From Duffyella gerundensis (GTDB lineage Bacteria; Pseudomonadota; Gammaproteobacteria; Enterobacterales; Enterobacteriaceae), in assembly GCF_001517405.1 (NCBI RefSeq), contig NZ_LN907828.1:186001-250000 (forward strand): a stretch of DNA of 64,000 bases, given 5' to 3'. A program made the translations under genes and the position numbers. Shown piece by piece: positions 46,801-55,313 of the stretch. Below the pieces are notes generated by a model. It made no database searches, was not told the origin of the DNA, and saw only the letters and a program-made list of their open reading frames with translations. Every line of letters begins with the position of its first letter. Position 1 is the first letter of the stretch.

Positions 46801-49800
46801 CAATGCGCCCGCTTCAATGCCTGTACCGTTCTGTCGCGTATCGTGGTTGATTAACCGCGGCGTGGTGATCGTCAGCCCCTGACCGCCCTGAATCAGGCCG
46901 CCGCTGTTATCGAGTTGCTGGGTCAACAGCAACGTGCCTGTGCCAACGCTTTGCACCTGCCCGCCGCTATTTATCAGCTGGCCCGCTGTCAGCGTCATTG
47001 TGTTTGCGGCGAAGAGCTTGCCATGCTGATTCTGCAGCGCATTTTGCCCGAGGTGTAGCGTCAGATCATTGCCGCCCTGAATCTGCCCCAGCTGGTTATC
47101 CAGCGCGCCGCTGTCGATGCGAGTCGTGCCGGAGCCGGCAATCAGGCCACGCTGGTTACTCAGCGTCTGACCGGCGGTATCAATCGTCACATCACCCGCT
47201 GACTGGAGTTTACCGTCGTTGTTATTCACCGCCTGACCGTTGAAGGTCAACCCACCGTTGCCGGCCACCTGCCCCTGAATATTATTGAGTTCTCCGCCGG
47301 TCAGCGTTACCTGATTGCCTGCGGCGATTACCCCCGCCTGATTATTGATGTCTGCGCCGTGCACATCAGGCTGTTGCAGGGCAATCCGGCTGCGGAACAG
47401 CGAGCTGTTCGGCCTGCGTCCGCGGGTGTCCAGCGTGAGATCGCTGCCTGCCTGCAGCAGGCCGCCCTGATTTTGCAGTTCGCCGCTCGTCAGGTTCAGC
47501 GCACCGGTGCCGCCGGTGAGCGTGCCTGCACGGTTGTCGAGGCCCCCGGCGGTGACCTGTGCGCCACGATGGCCGGTCATAAAACCGTATTGATTATCGA
47601 CGGCACCGCTGTCCAGCGTTAGCGTGCCCGCGCTGAACAGCCCACCGCGGGTGCCACTTTCGCGGTTGATCAGCTGATTGCCATGCGTATTCAGCAACAG
47701 ATCGCCACCCGATTCAATTCTGCCGGCGCGGTTGTTCAATGCGCCGCTATCGAGTTGTAAATCTCCCCGCGCCCCCAGTTGCCCCTGCTGATGATCAAAT
47801 GCCTGCTGGTGGGTATCGAGGGTAACGTTCTGCCCGAGGATAACACCGTTGCTGCCGCTGATTTGGCCGGTTGAGAGCAGCAGATCGCCGCCCGCGATGA
47901 TGCCGCCAGTTTTGCCGCTGTCGCTGTTGTTCAGGCTGGCGCCCTGGGTATCAAGCGACAACGCCTCGCCCGCCTGCAGCAGGCCGCGTTGGTTGTTGGC
48001 GTCGCCGGTAACCAGCGTCAGCACCTTGTCCGCCGCGACAATGCCATCAATGTTGGTCAGCGCGCCGCTGGTTAGCTGGCTATCGCCCGCTGAAACCAGT
48101 GCGCCGCTACTGTTATCGATATCGCCGCTGTGCAGAACCAGGTTGCCGCCTGCTATCACGCCACCAGACTGACGGCTCTGCTGATTAAGCAGCGTGCCGC
48201 CGTGGGTATTGAGTTGTGCATCTCCGCCCGACTGGATTAAACCGGCCCGGTTATTCAGCGTACCGCTATCGAGCTGGACGCGCCCCTGCGCGCTTAACTG
48301 ACCACCCTGTTGATCAAATGTCTGCCGGTGAGTATCAATATCAACGTTTTTCCCCTGGATGACTCCGTTAGCGCCCTCGACCTGTCCGGTCGCCAGTTGC
48401 AGATCGCCGCGCGCGACAATGCCACCATGCGCGCCGCTGTCACGGTTGTTCAAGCCTGCGCCGTGCGTATCCAGCGACAGTGACTCGCCCGATTGCAGCA
48501 GCCCGCGCTGGTTATCCAGTGCGCCGGTGTTCAGCGACAGCATCCGATCCGATAAAATTTTGCCATCGGTATTCACCAGCGCACCGCTGGTGACAGCCGC
48601 TGCCGCTGCGGCGATGACGCCATTCTGGTTAGCTATATCGCCGCTGTTGATGGTGAGCGAACCGCCACTGAGGATGCCCGCTTTACCGCTGTCGCGGTTG
48701 ATCAATGCCTGCCCGTGAGTATCAATGGTCACATCGACGCCCGACTGCATCAGACCGGCGGTGTTGTCCGCCCTGCCAGCAGAAAGCATCAGAGTAGTCT
48801 GTGCCGCCAGGTTGCCGCTGGCGTTATTCAGCCCGCCTTGCTGCGTATCAACGGCGATCGCGCGTCCCAGCACGATGCCGTTGTGATTATCCAGTCCGTG
48901 GCTATGTGTGGTCAGTTGCTGCGCCGCTTCGATATGACCCTGGGTATTATCAATATCCTGCACCGTCGCCAGTGACGCCTCGCCGCCAATGGCGGCAATC
49001 CGCCCCTGTTGGTTATCAAGGCGTGCGCCGCTGAGCTGCAGATTCTGGCCCGCCAACAGCGCGCCCTGCGTATTGTTCAGCGCGCCCTCTACCTGAAGTT
49101 GCAGATCGCCTGTATTGGCGGCCAGCAGCGTGCCGCCGCTGTTATCCAGGCTACCCGCGGTGAGATGAGCATCACCACCGCTTTCTATCTGCCCACCCCG
49201 GTTGTCCGCCGCGCCAGAGACCGAAAGCGCCATCTCACCCGCGCCGCGCTGGGAGAGCAGGCCCTGTTGGTGATTCAGCGCTCCTGCCTTGAGGGTCAGC
49301 GCCTGGGCCTGAGTGTGACCCTGAGAGAGATCGAGCCGATCGCCTTGCAGATCCAGTGCGCCCGTCGATAACACATTGCCCTGATTGCCATTGAGCTGCG
49401 AAGCGTTCAGGGTTAATGCGCCATCGCCCGCCAGCTGAACGGTGCCTGACTGGTTATCCAGCTGCCCTGTCTCCAGCGTCAGGTCATGACCGTTCCCAGC
49501 GATCAGCCCGCTGCGGTTGTCGATGTACTGCGCCTGCAGTCGGGTATCGCCCTCATTGACGATAGTGCCCTGACTGTTGCGCAATGAGCCGGTGTTCAAC
49601 GTCAGCGTTTCACGGTTCTGCTGGCGCAACAGGCCACGATGATTACTGACGTCCTGTGCTGTAACGTTCAGGTTGCCCGCCGACAGTTTGCCATCATCAT
49701 TATTCAGCTGCGTGGCGGCCTGCAGGCGAACAGTGGTGCCTGCAACCGTTGCACCCGCGGTGCTGATATCGCCCTGAGTAGAGGTCAGCGCGATGGTCTC

Positions 49801-51141
49801 CGCGGCCGTCTGACTGCCGGCCATGTCCACCCGACTTCCTCGAGCCAGCAGCTGATTGCGCGCCAGGTTTTTGCCCTGTGCTTTCAGTTCGCCCCGGCTG
49901 GTCAGCTGCAAATTACCTGGCTGGCTCAGCGTGCCGTTTTGATCCACGCCCGCCGCAAGCGTGCTTTCACTGTTGCTCTGAATGTCCTGCGCGGTGAGCG
50001 TGGCATCGCTGCCAGCACCGATCAGCCCGCTATTGCGCAGCGTGCCGTCTGAAGAGAGTGTGATGCCCTGCTGTGAGAGAATTTTTCCGCTGTTGTTCTG
50101 ATCGCCGCTGCTGGCAACCTGTAGCCCCGCCTGGCTTTGCAGCGTGCCGCTGTTTTCCAGCCGGCCATCCACGCTCAGGTGCAGCTCACCGGCGCTGGCG
50201 CCCAGCTCTCCGGCATTGCGAACGCCTACGCCCTTTTCCGTGCCGGTCAGGGTGATTTTATGGGCATACATGCCGCCAATCGCCGCCACGTCGAGGGCAA
50301 ACGCGGGACGCCCTGCGTCATCTCCGGCCTTGACCGTGGAAACGGCACCTTCTGCCGACACCTGATTTTTTCCGGTCACCACATTCAGTTCGCGGGCATG
50401 GACTTTCGCGTTGACGGCTACTGACTGAGCTATGATTTGGGTGTAATCGGCGTCACTGTCCTTCAGGCCTTTTCCTTCGATATTGATCCGGCCGCCGTTA
50501 ACGTCAAAGCCTTTTAGCTGGCCATTCTCAATCATCGCCTGACCGGTAGTCAGCGTGTTGCGGCTGGCATTAATAAAGCCGCAGCCGTTACAGGTAATGC
50601 CCGATGGGTTAGCGATCACCACCGCCGCGCGCTTGCCCGCTACCTCAATAAACCCATTCAGCTGGCTGGGGTTACGGCTGTTGACCTCGTTGAGAATGAC
50701 GCTGGCTTCCCTTTTTGACAGCCAGGGATTAGCCGCCACCATGCCGCCCAGCTGAGTGCTGCTATTCTGATGGCTGTTATTCAGGATAGCTCCGCGGCCA
50801 TCCACGTCGAGTTGGCTATATTGATTGCGTGAAACGCCCTGATCGTTTGGGGCCTGAATATTGATCTGCGGCAGGCCGTTGGCGGTCGCCATGACGGTGG
50901 GTTGTTGATTACCAGGCGCATTATTGTCTGCAACTATGTTTGCCTGCGCCGGCAGGCTGACTACACCGGTGGCCAGCCACAGCGAGAAGCTGAGAGGTGA
51001 AAGGCGCAGCTGCATTTCTGAACGCGGGGCGCGCTGGCGTCGACGGGCAACACGGGAGTACCCGCTGCGGGCAATATCCGGCACCACCATCAGCATGCCG
51101 CGCACGCGGCTAAAGATAATGCGATAACAAAGCTTATTCAT
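40825..51141 (-). CDS. cdiA: CdiA, contact-dependent growth inhibition effector
   Basis: 3438 aa. Residues 1 to about 67 form an extended signal peptide (MNKLCYRIIFSRVRG, ending PAQA). The TPS secretion domain follows, to about residue 330, with NPSGITCNGCGFINASRNTLTTG. Long FHA-1-type filament repeats (ALDNQ/GLIQSGG motifs) are next, then a Tyr/Pro-containing receptor-binding midsection, FHA-2 repeats, and the pretoxin region ending in VENN at about residue 3213. The 226-residue CT begins ALGDGWNNILPSG and ends in a toxin with GMNNDPRFPASAGFQK...HYQYN...AYDMKI. The toxin activity is unknown. It is exported by CdiB; partner cdiI overlaps. Confidence 0.93.
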   Translation of the reverse strand: MNKLCYRIIFSRVRGMLMVVPDIARSGYSRVARRRQRAPRSEMQLRLSPLSFSLWLATGVVSLPAQANIVADNNAPGNQQPTVMATANGLPQINIQAPNDQGVSRNQYSQLDVDGRGAILNNSHQNSSTQLGGMVAANPWLSKREASVILNEVNSRNPSQLNGFIEVAGKRAAVVIANPSGITCNGCGFINASRNTLTTGQAMIENGQLKGFDVNGGRINIEGKGLKDSDADYTQIIAQSVAVNAKVHARELNVVTGKNQVSAEGAVSTVKAGDDAGRPAFALDVAAIGGMYAHKITLTGTEKGVGVRNAGELGASAGELHLSVDGRLENSGTLQSQAGLQVASSGDQNNSGKILSQQGITLSSDGTLRNSGLIGAGSDATLTAQDIQSNSESTLAAGVDQNGTLSQPGNLQLTSRGELKAQGKNLARNQLLARGSRVDMAGSQTAAETIALTSTQGDISTAGATVAGTTVRLQAATQLNNDDGKLSAGNLNVTAQDVSNHRGLLRQQNRETLTLNTGSLRNSQGTIVNEGDTRLQAQYIDNRSGLIAGNGHDLTLETGQLDNQSGTVQLAGDGALTLNASQLNGNQGNVLSTGALDLQGDRLDLSQGHTQAQALTLKAGALNHQQGLLSQRGAGEMALSVSGAADNRGGQIESGGDAHLTAGSLDNSGGTLLAANTGDLQLQVEGALNNTQGALLAGQNLQLSGARLDNQQGRIAAIGGEASLATVQDIDNTQGHIEAAQQLTTHSHGLDNHNGIVLGRAIAVDTQQGGLNNASGNLAAQTTLMLSAGRADNTAGLMQSGVDVTIDTHGQALINRDSGKAGILSGGSLTINSGDIANQNGVIAAAAAAVTSGALVNTDGKILSDRMLSLNTGALDNQRGLLQSGESLSLDTHGAGLNNRDSGAHGGIVARGDLQLATGQVEGANGVIQGKNVDIDTHRQTFDQQGGQLSAQGRVQLDSGTLNNRAGLIQSGGDAQLNTHGGTLLNQQSRQSGGVIAGGNLVLHSGDIDNSSGALVSAGDSQLTSGALTNIDGIVAADKVLTLVTGDANNQRGLLQAGEALSLDTQGASLNNSDSGKTGGIIAGGDLLLSTGQISGSNGVILGQNVTLDTHQQAFDHQQGQLGARGDLQLDSGALNNRAGRIESGGDLLLNTHGNQLINRESGTRGGLFSAGTLTLDSGAVDNQYGFMTGHRGAQVTAGGLDNRAGTLTGGTGALNLTSGELQNQGGLLQAGSDLTLDTRGRRPNSSLFRSRIALQQPDVHGADINNQAGVIAAGNQVTLTGGELNNIQGQVAGNGGLTFNGQAVNNNDGKLQSAGDVTIDTAGQTLSNQRGLIAGSGTTRIDSGALDNQLGQIQGGNDLTLHLGQNALQNQHGKLFAANTMTLTAGQLINSGGQVQSVGTGTLLLTQQLDNSGGLIQGGQGLTITTPRLINHDTRQNGTGIEAGALTVETDSLDNAQGALRANARLALTVRQALDNVNGLISSADTLTINDGAQGRSLAINNQQGTLIADKDAEIAAATLSGDGQILSQGNLGITLAGGFYNQAEVKANGNLRLTAGGDVTNDGQIAAQQALFLTAHNVNNQAGGEISAGETHVSVADTLNNRGLIDGGLTHLVAGVLDNVGTGRIFGDHIAIAATVLNNLTENGKAAVIAARERLDVAADTINNRDHALIYSAGDLQFGRQLDARYQATGQGRQLNNDGATIEADRDAVIAFSEVNNTNRHLTTATVTTENAQHHEALLKGHTDRFDWKEVDTSHKNKYGVHSAKMPDGTSGSEFYEYTYQRVVKETQIKSTDPGKILSGGNMTFNADRLNNRDSQIVAGAVLRGQIGELNNEATKGTRVTTDNGKSVRWYSKKKKKKLGGTKTSQGKSSSNYRPAAVTETIDLQALSWQANAAPQGNGYQPGNRQQQGVTAQADRANAVAGQAAATAVVLNAVDGTPLLPAGQRFDSALTLDKLGSIKDRPLLLPAGQQFALTLPATVVAGQTITPVIRAVSPDIRLPDNSLFQLQPASDSRYLIETDPRFVNQKQWLGSDYMQNALTSNDSHTLKRLGDGFYEQRLVRDQLIQLTGGRYLSGYSSDEDQYRGLMNNGVAFGKAYQLELGVALTPAQMALLTSDIVWLVNQTITLPDGTQQTVLVPQVYAKLKEGDLTGDGALLGGGSVALNAQRDITNSGTIRGRDVTQLTAQSLTNSGYISGNAVSLTARQDITNLGGTISGDRQVSLLAGRDITSQSTLRGDGTDRWVDRPAGIYVQTPDGVLTLSALNNITLAASDLSNAGENSTTRIEAGRDLTLGTVITRHSENESWGSDNYRQLSQQTDVGSRITTGGALQLSAGQDIIAHAADVTAGGALTARAGRDISLNAGNSSSDLVEHSKQSSKGMMSASSLETHDELHQRQAISTTLSGDSVQMQAGRDIAVTGSNVAGTQDVALTAGRNLAITTAEESEQESHQREEKKSGLMGTGDIGFTVGQAMQKSSTDASGASSKGSTVGSSDGNVILSAGDQLNVHGSDLIARKDLTLSGSDVTLSAAENSHTALTKTEQKQSGFTLALSGTVGAAINTAVQTAKTADASGDSRMKALQGTKAALSASQAAQAAEMDGVQTDAANARNAAAGLKPGDDGYEKGSTGSIGVSLSYGSQSSKSETRSESRQAQGNTLSAGGDLSITATGAQPGSRGDIRVQGSQLQAGGDMALAAKNDISLLSAQNSERTDSKNSSKGGSVGVGLTAGSGGTGISVSASVNAAKGSENGNGLTHTETTLEAGHGLSLSAGRDTTLQGAQVRGESVTVDTGRNLTLTSEQDSDRYDSKQQSASAGGSFTFGSMTGSASVNLSRDKIHSNWQSVNEQTGIFAGRGGFDVTVGEHTQLNGAVIGSTGAADKNRLETGTLGFSNIENHADYKAEHQSVGMSTGGSIGSQFAGNMANGLLAGMNSSGSASSTTKAAVSEGTLVIRDGANQTQNVADLSRDAAGANPGLDKIFDREKEQRRMETVQQLAEIGSQVADIARTQGEIAATKAATGKMKEISPKQKQVAEAEWRKANPGREPTQADITGQVYQTLYNRAMLDSKMGTGGPVQQGIQAATAAVQGLAGGNMAQALTGAAAPYLAEIIHQQTITYGPDGKEVVNVEANLIAHAVVGAVTSYAAGNPALAGASGAAMGEFIAQQMYPGVKREDLSEEQRQTISALGTLAAGLAGGVAGDSAGSAVAGAQAGKNAVENNALGDGWNNILPSGAIDYGQSVQSYAQYAQDKNLPPEQVQADLARMVKGDLPESANIIKAILENNPGSDTVMAVLTAKEAKDYALALLTSIPAEKALSLVGKAAKVIDNKILISAAEKISTAKPGKQSAVPRDLNEQIVLKQVQENPAAGEKLIGMNNDPRFPASAGFQKMQVVQKNAKGESITVHYQYNFTTGKAYDMKIDTPQRVSSNPADVIENIKGQVK

Positions 51142-51181
51142 AATGCGTACAGTCCATTGTCAGGCAATACAGAGGGAGCGG

Positions 51182-52900
51182 TCAGTAATTCCAGTTAACG
51201 CTGAAGCCGAAAGTGGCCGGATCGGTTTTAAAGCCATCGGGTTTTGACAATGGCTCTCCTGCGAAAAGGTCATAGCTGAGGTTGGCTGCTAAAATCGCGC
51301 CGCGCAGGCCGACCACGCCACCGGCAAGATGGCGCCCTAATGGACCGCCTTGGGTGGCGCTGTTACCGCCAACCTCGCCATAGTCCACCCCTAGGTAAAG
51401 TTCCTGGTTAGGCAGCGGCGTCTGCCAGGCAAAGGTGTTCTGTAGCGTCCAGCCGCGGCTGGCGCTCAGGGTGCGTTCGCCATCGAAACCGCGCACTGTC
51501 CAGCGATTGCCAATGGCAAATTCATCCTGCGGCGTCAGCGGCGTGTTACTCATCTGACGACGATATTGCACGCTGTGCGTAAACCGCTGCTTAGCCAGCG
51601 TGAACGGCGTGGTTAACCCTGCTTGCCAGGTGAGGATTTTTGAAAGTGCAGTGGCGTAAGTCGCATCCTGATAAGACTCTTCCCAGGCGGGTAAAGCACC
51701 GAACCAGCGCGTGCCACGCTGATAGCTGACGCCGGCATCCAGCGTCGCCGGACCAATATAGTGCCGATGTGTCAGGCCGAGCCGCCATGCGCTGGTGCGC
51801 CGCTGCTGGCTTTCAATCTCTGTTTCATTGATAAAATTGCGCGACGTCTTGACCAGCACATCCGCGCTGGCCGTGGTTTTGGAAGTGGCATTGCGATGCA
51901 GTACCCGGCTCACTTCTACATCCAGCGAGCGGCTTTTACCGGCGTAGAGAAAATCCCGGCTGTAACCGGCTACCGTCTGATGGTAATCGTAATCGCTGGC
52001 GGTAATACCTAACTGCCAGTAGCCGAATGGCACGGAATAGTGGCCCGCCAGGCTCTTGCTGCTTTTTCTGCCAGCAAAGCCGAGATCGCGGCTGGCGGTG
52101 AGATAAAAGAGATCGCTAAGAGAGGTTGGATTATCCAGCGCCAGCATAATGCCGCTCTGATAACGTCCGGTGCTTTCGGTGCCTGAATCATCAAGCCAGG
52201 CACCCAACCGCCAGAAACGGCGCTGCGTTCTTTCAATCACGATGTCGCTTTCACCAGGATTTTCACCCGGGCGCAATGCCATGTGCGCTTCCACCGTGGG
52301 TAAACGCTGTAGGTTTTCCAGCCCTTGTTCGATATCCCGTAAATCCAGCAGATCGCCAGCATGTGCTGGCAGCGTTGGCCACAGGCTGACGTATCCAGAA
52401 GAGGCGGGCGACAGCACCACCTTTCGCACCCTGCCCGGCACGATCAACAGCTGCAGTTCGCCCTGGCGCAAATCCTGTTGTGGCGCCAGCACCCGCGTGG
52501 TCACCCAGCCGTGGTTGATCAGCCGGTTTTGCATCGTACTCATTAACTGGCTGATGCCCTTCACCCCCAGACATTGTCCGTTAGCCTGGCTGGCGAGGCG
52601 CTGTAATGGCACCCAGTGCGGCAGCGCTTCTTTACCGGATAGCGTGACGCGCTGAATAACGAAACAGGGTTTTTCTTGCGGAAAAATGAGATGCGAGGGT
52701 GCCGGAACGGCCTCAGACAGGCGAACATCGGGCGCCTGCGGCATTAACTGCTCCTGACGCGCCTTTTGCTGATCCTGTTGATGCTGTAGCTGTGTGTCGC
52801 CCGGCGCAGCCTGCACTGCGCCGCACAGGATTGCGCTGAGCAGCATTCCTGCCGCTGAAAATCGTCCTTTACTTTCTAACTGCATATCCTGCCCACGCAT
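51182..52900 (-). CDS. cdiB: CdiB, TPS outer-membrane transporter
   Basis: 572 aa; an internal ATG at 52885 is an alternative start. Signal peptide, plug-helix-like QQDQQKARQEQ segment, POTRA domains at about 75-235 (RVTLSGKEALP, LLIVPGRV), then a 16-strand Omp85/FhaC barrel with the L6 motif V-R-G-F-D-G and a terminal aromatic (SVNWNY). It exports CdiA by recognising its TPS domain. First gene of the cdiBAI operon, with 40 bp to cdiA. Confidence 0.93.
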   Translation of the reverse strand: MRGQDMQLESKGRFSAAGMLLSAILCGAVQAAPGDTQLQHQQDQQKARQEQLMPQAPDVRLSEAVPAPSHLIFPQEKPCFVIQRVTLSGKEALPHWVPLQRLASQANGQCLGVKGISQLMSTMQNRLINHGWVTTRVLAPQQDLRQGELQLLIVPGRVRKVVLSPASSGYVSLWPTLPAHAGDLLDLRDIEQGLENLQRLPTVEAHMALRPGENPGESDIVIERTQRRFWRLGAWLDDSGTESTGRYQSGIMLALDNPTSLSDLFYLTASRDLGFAGRKSSKSLAGHYSVPFGYWQLGITASDYDYHQTVAGYSRDFLYAGKSRSLDVEVSRVLHRNATSKTTASADVLVKTSRNFINETEIESQQRRTSAWRLGLTHRHYIGPATLDAGVSYQRGTRWFGALPAWEESYQDATYATALSKILTWQAGLTTPFTLAKQRFTHSVQYRRQMSNTPLTPQDEFAIGNRWTVRGFDGERTLSASRGWTLQNTFAWQTPLPNQELYLGVDYGEVGGNSATQGGPLGRHLAGGVVGLRGAILAANLSYDLFAGEPLSKPDGFKTDPATFGFSVNWNY

Positions 52901-52935
52901 TTAATTGTAACAAAATATTACCACCATCCTTTTGT

Positions 52936-52950
52936 GCGCATATTATGCGC
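52936..52950. promoter_or_regulatory. perfect palindrome upstream of cdiB
   Basis: GCGCATA-T-TATGCGC, 7-bp arms and a 1-bp centre, 36 bp before the cdiB start. It could be an operator. The surrounding 620 bp (52901-53525) is AT-rich with no credible gene; an open 71-codon frame at 53065-53280 has no homology I recognise. Confidence 0.4.
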
Positions 52951-53525
52951 CTGAGACAAAAAACCTCAAGCGAAAACTTACATAAAACTTACACTTCTTG
53001 AAATTTTAGAAGGTTTTTTTAGCACCAAAATTAATCATTCAAATCAGCAAGGGAGGATGATGGTGTGATCGTGATCATCAGAACTGATGTAGTTGGTAAG
53101 GAGGATGACTTCGAAAAATATTCTTATAAATATTTAATAATCATACGATTAAAAAATATTTTACTGTTTAATACCGGTTTTATTTCCTACGTTTATGTCG
53201 ACAAAATGTCCTGCAATGTAATCAAAACGGTTCAGCGCGTTCTGATCGACCCGTTTATACTTCAGATAACCTGGATCTAAAATATTTCTCTCCCTAAGCC
53301 AACTTAACTCAAATCATTAAATTACAAAGTCAACAAAATTTTATTGACATCGACTTAGAACCGCGATTGCAGAGCGATGACGTAGCAATATCGTTGAGAT
53401 AGAGCGGGCCTTTAAACTTCATTGGATGTAATAAGAAAAAACCTGCTTATCACGCCATGTTCACCGCAGTAACGTGAGGCATGGTAATGTCGACGTCGAT
53501 ATAGCTCTGTCCTGAGGATTCACAG

Positions 53526-54008
53526 ATGGCCCCTTTTCATCAACTCACTGCCACCAGCCTGCTTGGCCAACCGCTCTCTATGGCCGATTACGCTGGCAAA
53601 CTGGTGCTGGTGGTTAATACCGCCAGCCATTGTGGATTCACACCACAATACGCAGGCCTTGAAGCGCTCTACAAAAAGTATGCCGATCGCGGTTTAGTGG
53701 TGCTTGGGTTTCCCTGCAACCAGTTCGGTAAGCAGGAACCCGGCGATGCCGATGCCATTGAGCAAACCTGTCACATCAACTACGGCGTGAGCTTCCCGAT
53801 GTTCGCGAAGGTTGAGGTCAACGGTGCCGGAACGCATCCGGTATTTGGTTACCTGAAGAATGCACTGCCCGGCGTGCTGGGTGGGCGGGTAAAGTGGAAC
53901 TTCACTAAGTTCCTGATCGGACGCGACGGCAAGCCGCTCAAGCGTTTTGCCCCAATCTCCACGCCGGAGAAAATGGAAACGGCCATCCAGGCTGCGCTTG
54001 AAATCTAA
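53526..54008 (+). CDS. glutathione peroxidase (Cys type)
   Basis: 160 aa. Three family motifs: NTASHCGFTPQY (catalytic Cys instead of Sec), FPCNQFGKQEPG, and the Trp-Asn of VKWNFTKFLIG. A cytoplasmic thiol peroxidase, similar to BtuE/Gpx in enterobacteria. Function likely hydroperoxide reduction with thioredoxin or glutathione. It is flanked by the CDI locus and a short unassigned frame. Confidence 0.93.
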   Translation: MAPFHQLTATSLLGQPLSMADYAGKLVLVVNTASHCGFTPQYAGLEALYKKYADRGLVVLGFPCNQFGKQEPGDADAIEQTCHINYGVSFPMFAKVEVNGAGTHPVFGYLKNALPGVLGGRVKWNFTKFLIGRDGKPLKRFAPISTPEKMETAIQAALEI

Positions 54009-54138
54009 TGTTTTGCGTCATTCACGCCTTTTAGTTTTAGCGTGCGTGTGCAAACAGATGACTGGTGTACGTGGATATCCGCTTTTGTGTGCAGCGGATG
54101 GGGGTCTCTGACGGTCTGATTTATGCTACGAGCGAGCA

Positions 54139-54360
54139 TTGCTAACGTTGGAATACATTAATCTGCAGGCGCAGATCACAGATGGCCTGCACCCGTTTGT
54201 TAATACAGGTCAAGATTATCAATTCTACCTTCGCGGATTCGACAAACACAGAATTGTCTGGGTAGACGTAATGGAGTATACGTCTGTTGATCCAAAGCCA
54301 ATGATTAAGCGACTCCTGGAGCTGGATTCTACAGATTCACAACCCCACACATTGGTTTGA
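54139..54360 (+). CDS. short unassigned ORF
   Basis: 73 codons from a TTG. The codon composition looks protein-like (YQFYLRGFDKHRIVWVDVMEYTSVDPKPMI) but there is no clear ribosome binding site or family. It could be the end of a degraded gene. Low confidence. Confidence 0.25.
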   Translation: MLTLEYINLQAQITDGLHPFVNTGQDYQFYLRGFDKHRIVWVDVMEYTSVDPKPMIKRLLELDSTDSQPHTLV

Positions 54361-54404
54361 CATCGTGTCTGCTTTTTGCTCATAGCAGATTGCCTCTCAT
54401 GTAG

Positions 54405-54980
54405 TTAAGAGGGGGTCAATTCCTTAGTTAGCTGGTAAACGTCATACATAGGCGAGCTTTTCATGGGCTGCACTGCCCAATGAAAACGTCCCCCCCGGCC
54501 AATCATGATCGCGCTACGAATTTCGTGGAGGGGCTCAAACACATGATTCGACCTTTGAAACTCCATTTGTTTATTTCGTAGTGGTGCTGCGCCGTAGATA
54601 TCTCGGAACTCATGAATCAGCATCGCTTCGAAGTCAGAATAAACCTTTGAGGCGTTTCTCGCCCTGGGGAAGCAATAGCCGATGAGAAATTCATGCTCGC
54701 CTTGTAGATCCCCGAGATCCATTAACCAGTTCTTGTGCTGAGTAATGCGTTGTTCAAAATTTCCCTCGCCTATATAGACCGTGGGAGAAATACCGTGCGG
54801 GTACTGAATGGCGAACAGTCCATTAAGCCTGATGACATAAACACACCGTTTAAGGTCCTGAGGCTTAACGCCTCTGCGTTGCAATTCTGGTAAAACATCC
54901 GTTCTCCAGGTCTGACTGCAATTCCAATGCAGCCAATCCCACTTGATTTGTACAGTTGCCACTTCATAACTCCTTATCAA
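54405..54980 (-). CDS. GIY-YIG-like nuclease domain protein
   Basis: 191 aa. VYVI at residues 47-50 and VYIGEG at 68-73 form the two halves of a GIY-YIG motif, followed by Arg78 in EQRITQHK, Glu118 in SDFEAMLIHEF and Asn136 in PLRNK, the full catalytic set in the right order. A probable single-strand-cleaving nuclease. It is 49 bp downstream of the YkgJ-type gene on the same strand, so it may belong to the nuclease/membrane cluster above it. Confidence 0.65.
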   Translation of the reverse strand: MIRSYEVATVQIKWDWLHWNCSQTWRTDVLPELQRRGVKPQDLKRCVYVIRLNGLFAIQYPHGISPTVYIGEGNFEQRITQHKNWLMDLGDLQGEHEFLIGYCFPRARNASKVYSDFEAMLIHEFRDIYGAAPLRNKQMEFQRSNHVFEPLHEIRSAIMIGRGGRFHWAVQPMKSSPMYDVYQLTKELTPS

Positions 54981-55028
54981 TGTTGTTTGCTAGCGGTGCC
55001 GGGCGATCACAATGGATGTTGTAAAACC

Positions 55029-55313
55029 TTATTCGGCAGGCTGAGCAGCCATTTTTTCCAGTTCAAGACAGGCGATGCGATTTACATCGATAAATTCCCA
55101 CCAGCTGTACTGCTGCTGATAATTGAGCAGATACTGCTTTTCGACCTGGCAAACGAGCGGGCGGGTGTCGTAGATGGTACAAAGCCGATTCTGGTCATCG
55201 TAGTGACGGCAAGCACCGTCACCCCGGTCGAGAAACTGCGTTTCCTGGGCGAGTGACACCAGGCGACAGCAGGCGCCGCACTGGTTGCAGGGAAACGCTG
55301 GCGAGAGCGTCAT
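55029..55313 (-). CDS. YkgJ-family cysteine-cluster protein
   Basis: 94 aa from the ATG at 55313, which overlaps the preceding stop (ATGA). Cys pattern C-x2-C-x2-CC (CNQCGACC), then CRHY, CTIYDTRPLVC and a later Cys, the Fe-S/zinc-binding YkgJ/UPF0153 signature. Function unknown. Translational coupling ties it to the HNH-membrane gene. Confidence 0.88.
   Translation of the reverse strand: MTLSPAFPCNQCGACCRLVSLAQETQFLDRGDGACRHYDDQNRLCTIYDTRPLVCQVEKQYLLNYQQQYSWWEFIDVNRIACLELEKMAAQPAE

Noticed and set aside
49000..51000. Possible CRISPR or tandem DNA array because of recurring short motifs
   Set aside because: The periodicity is the degenerate FHA filament repeat of cdiA; there are no identical direct repeats with unique spacers.
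53065..53280. 71-codon frame between cdiB and the glutathione peroxidase gene
   Set aside because: AT-rich, hydrophobic by composition, no ribosome binding site and no recognisable family.
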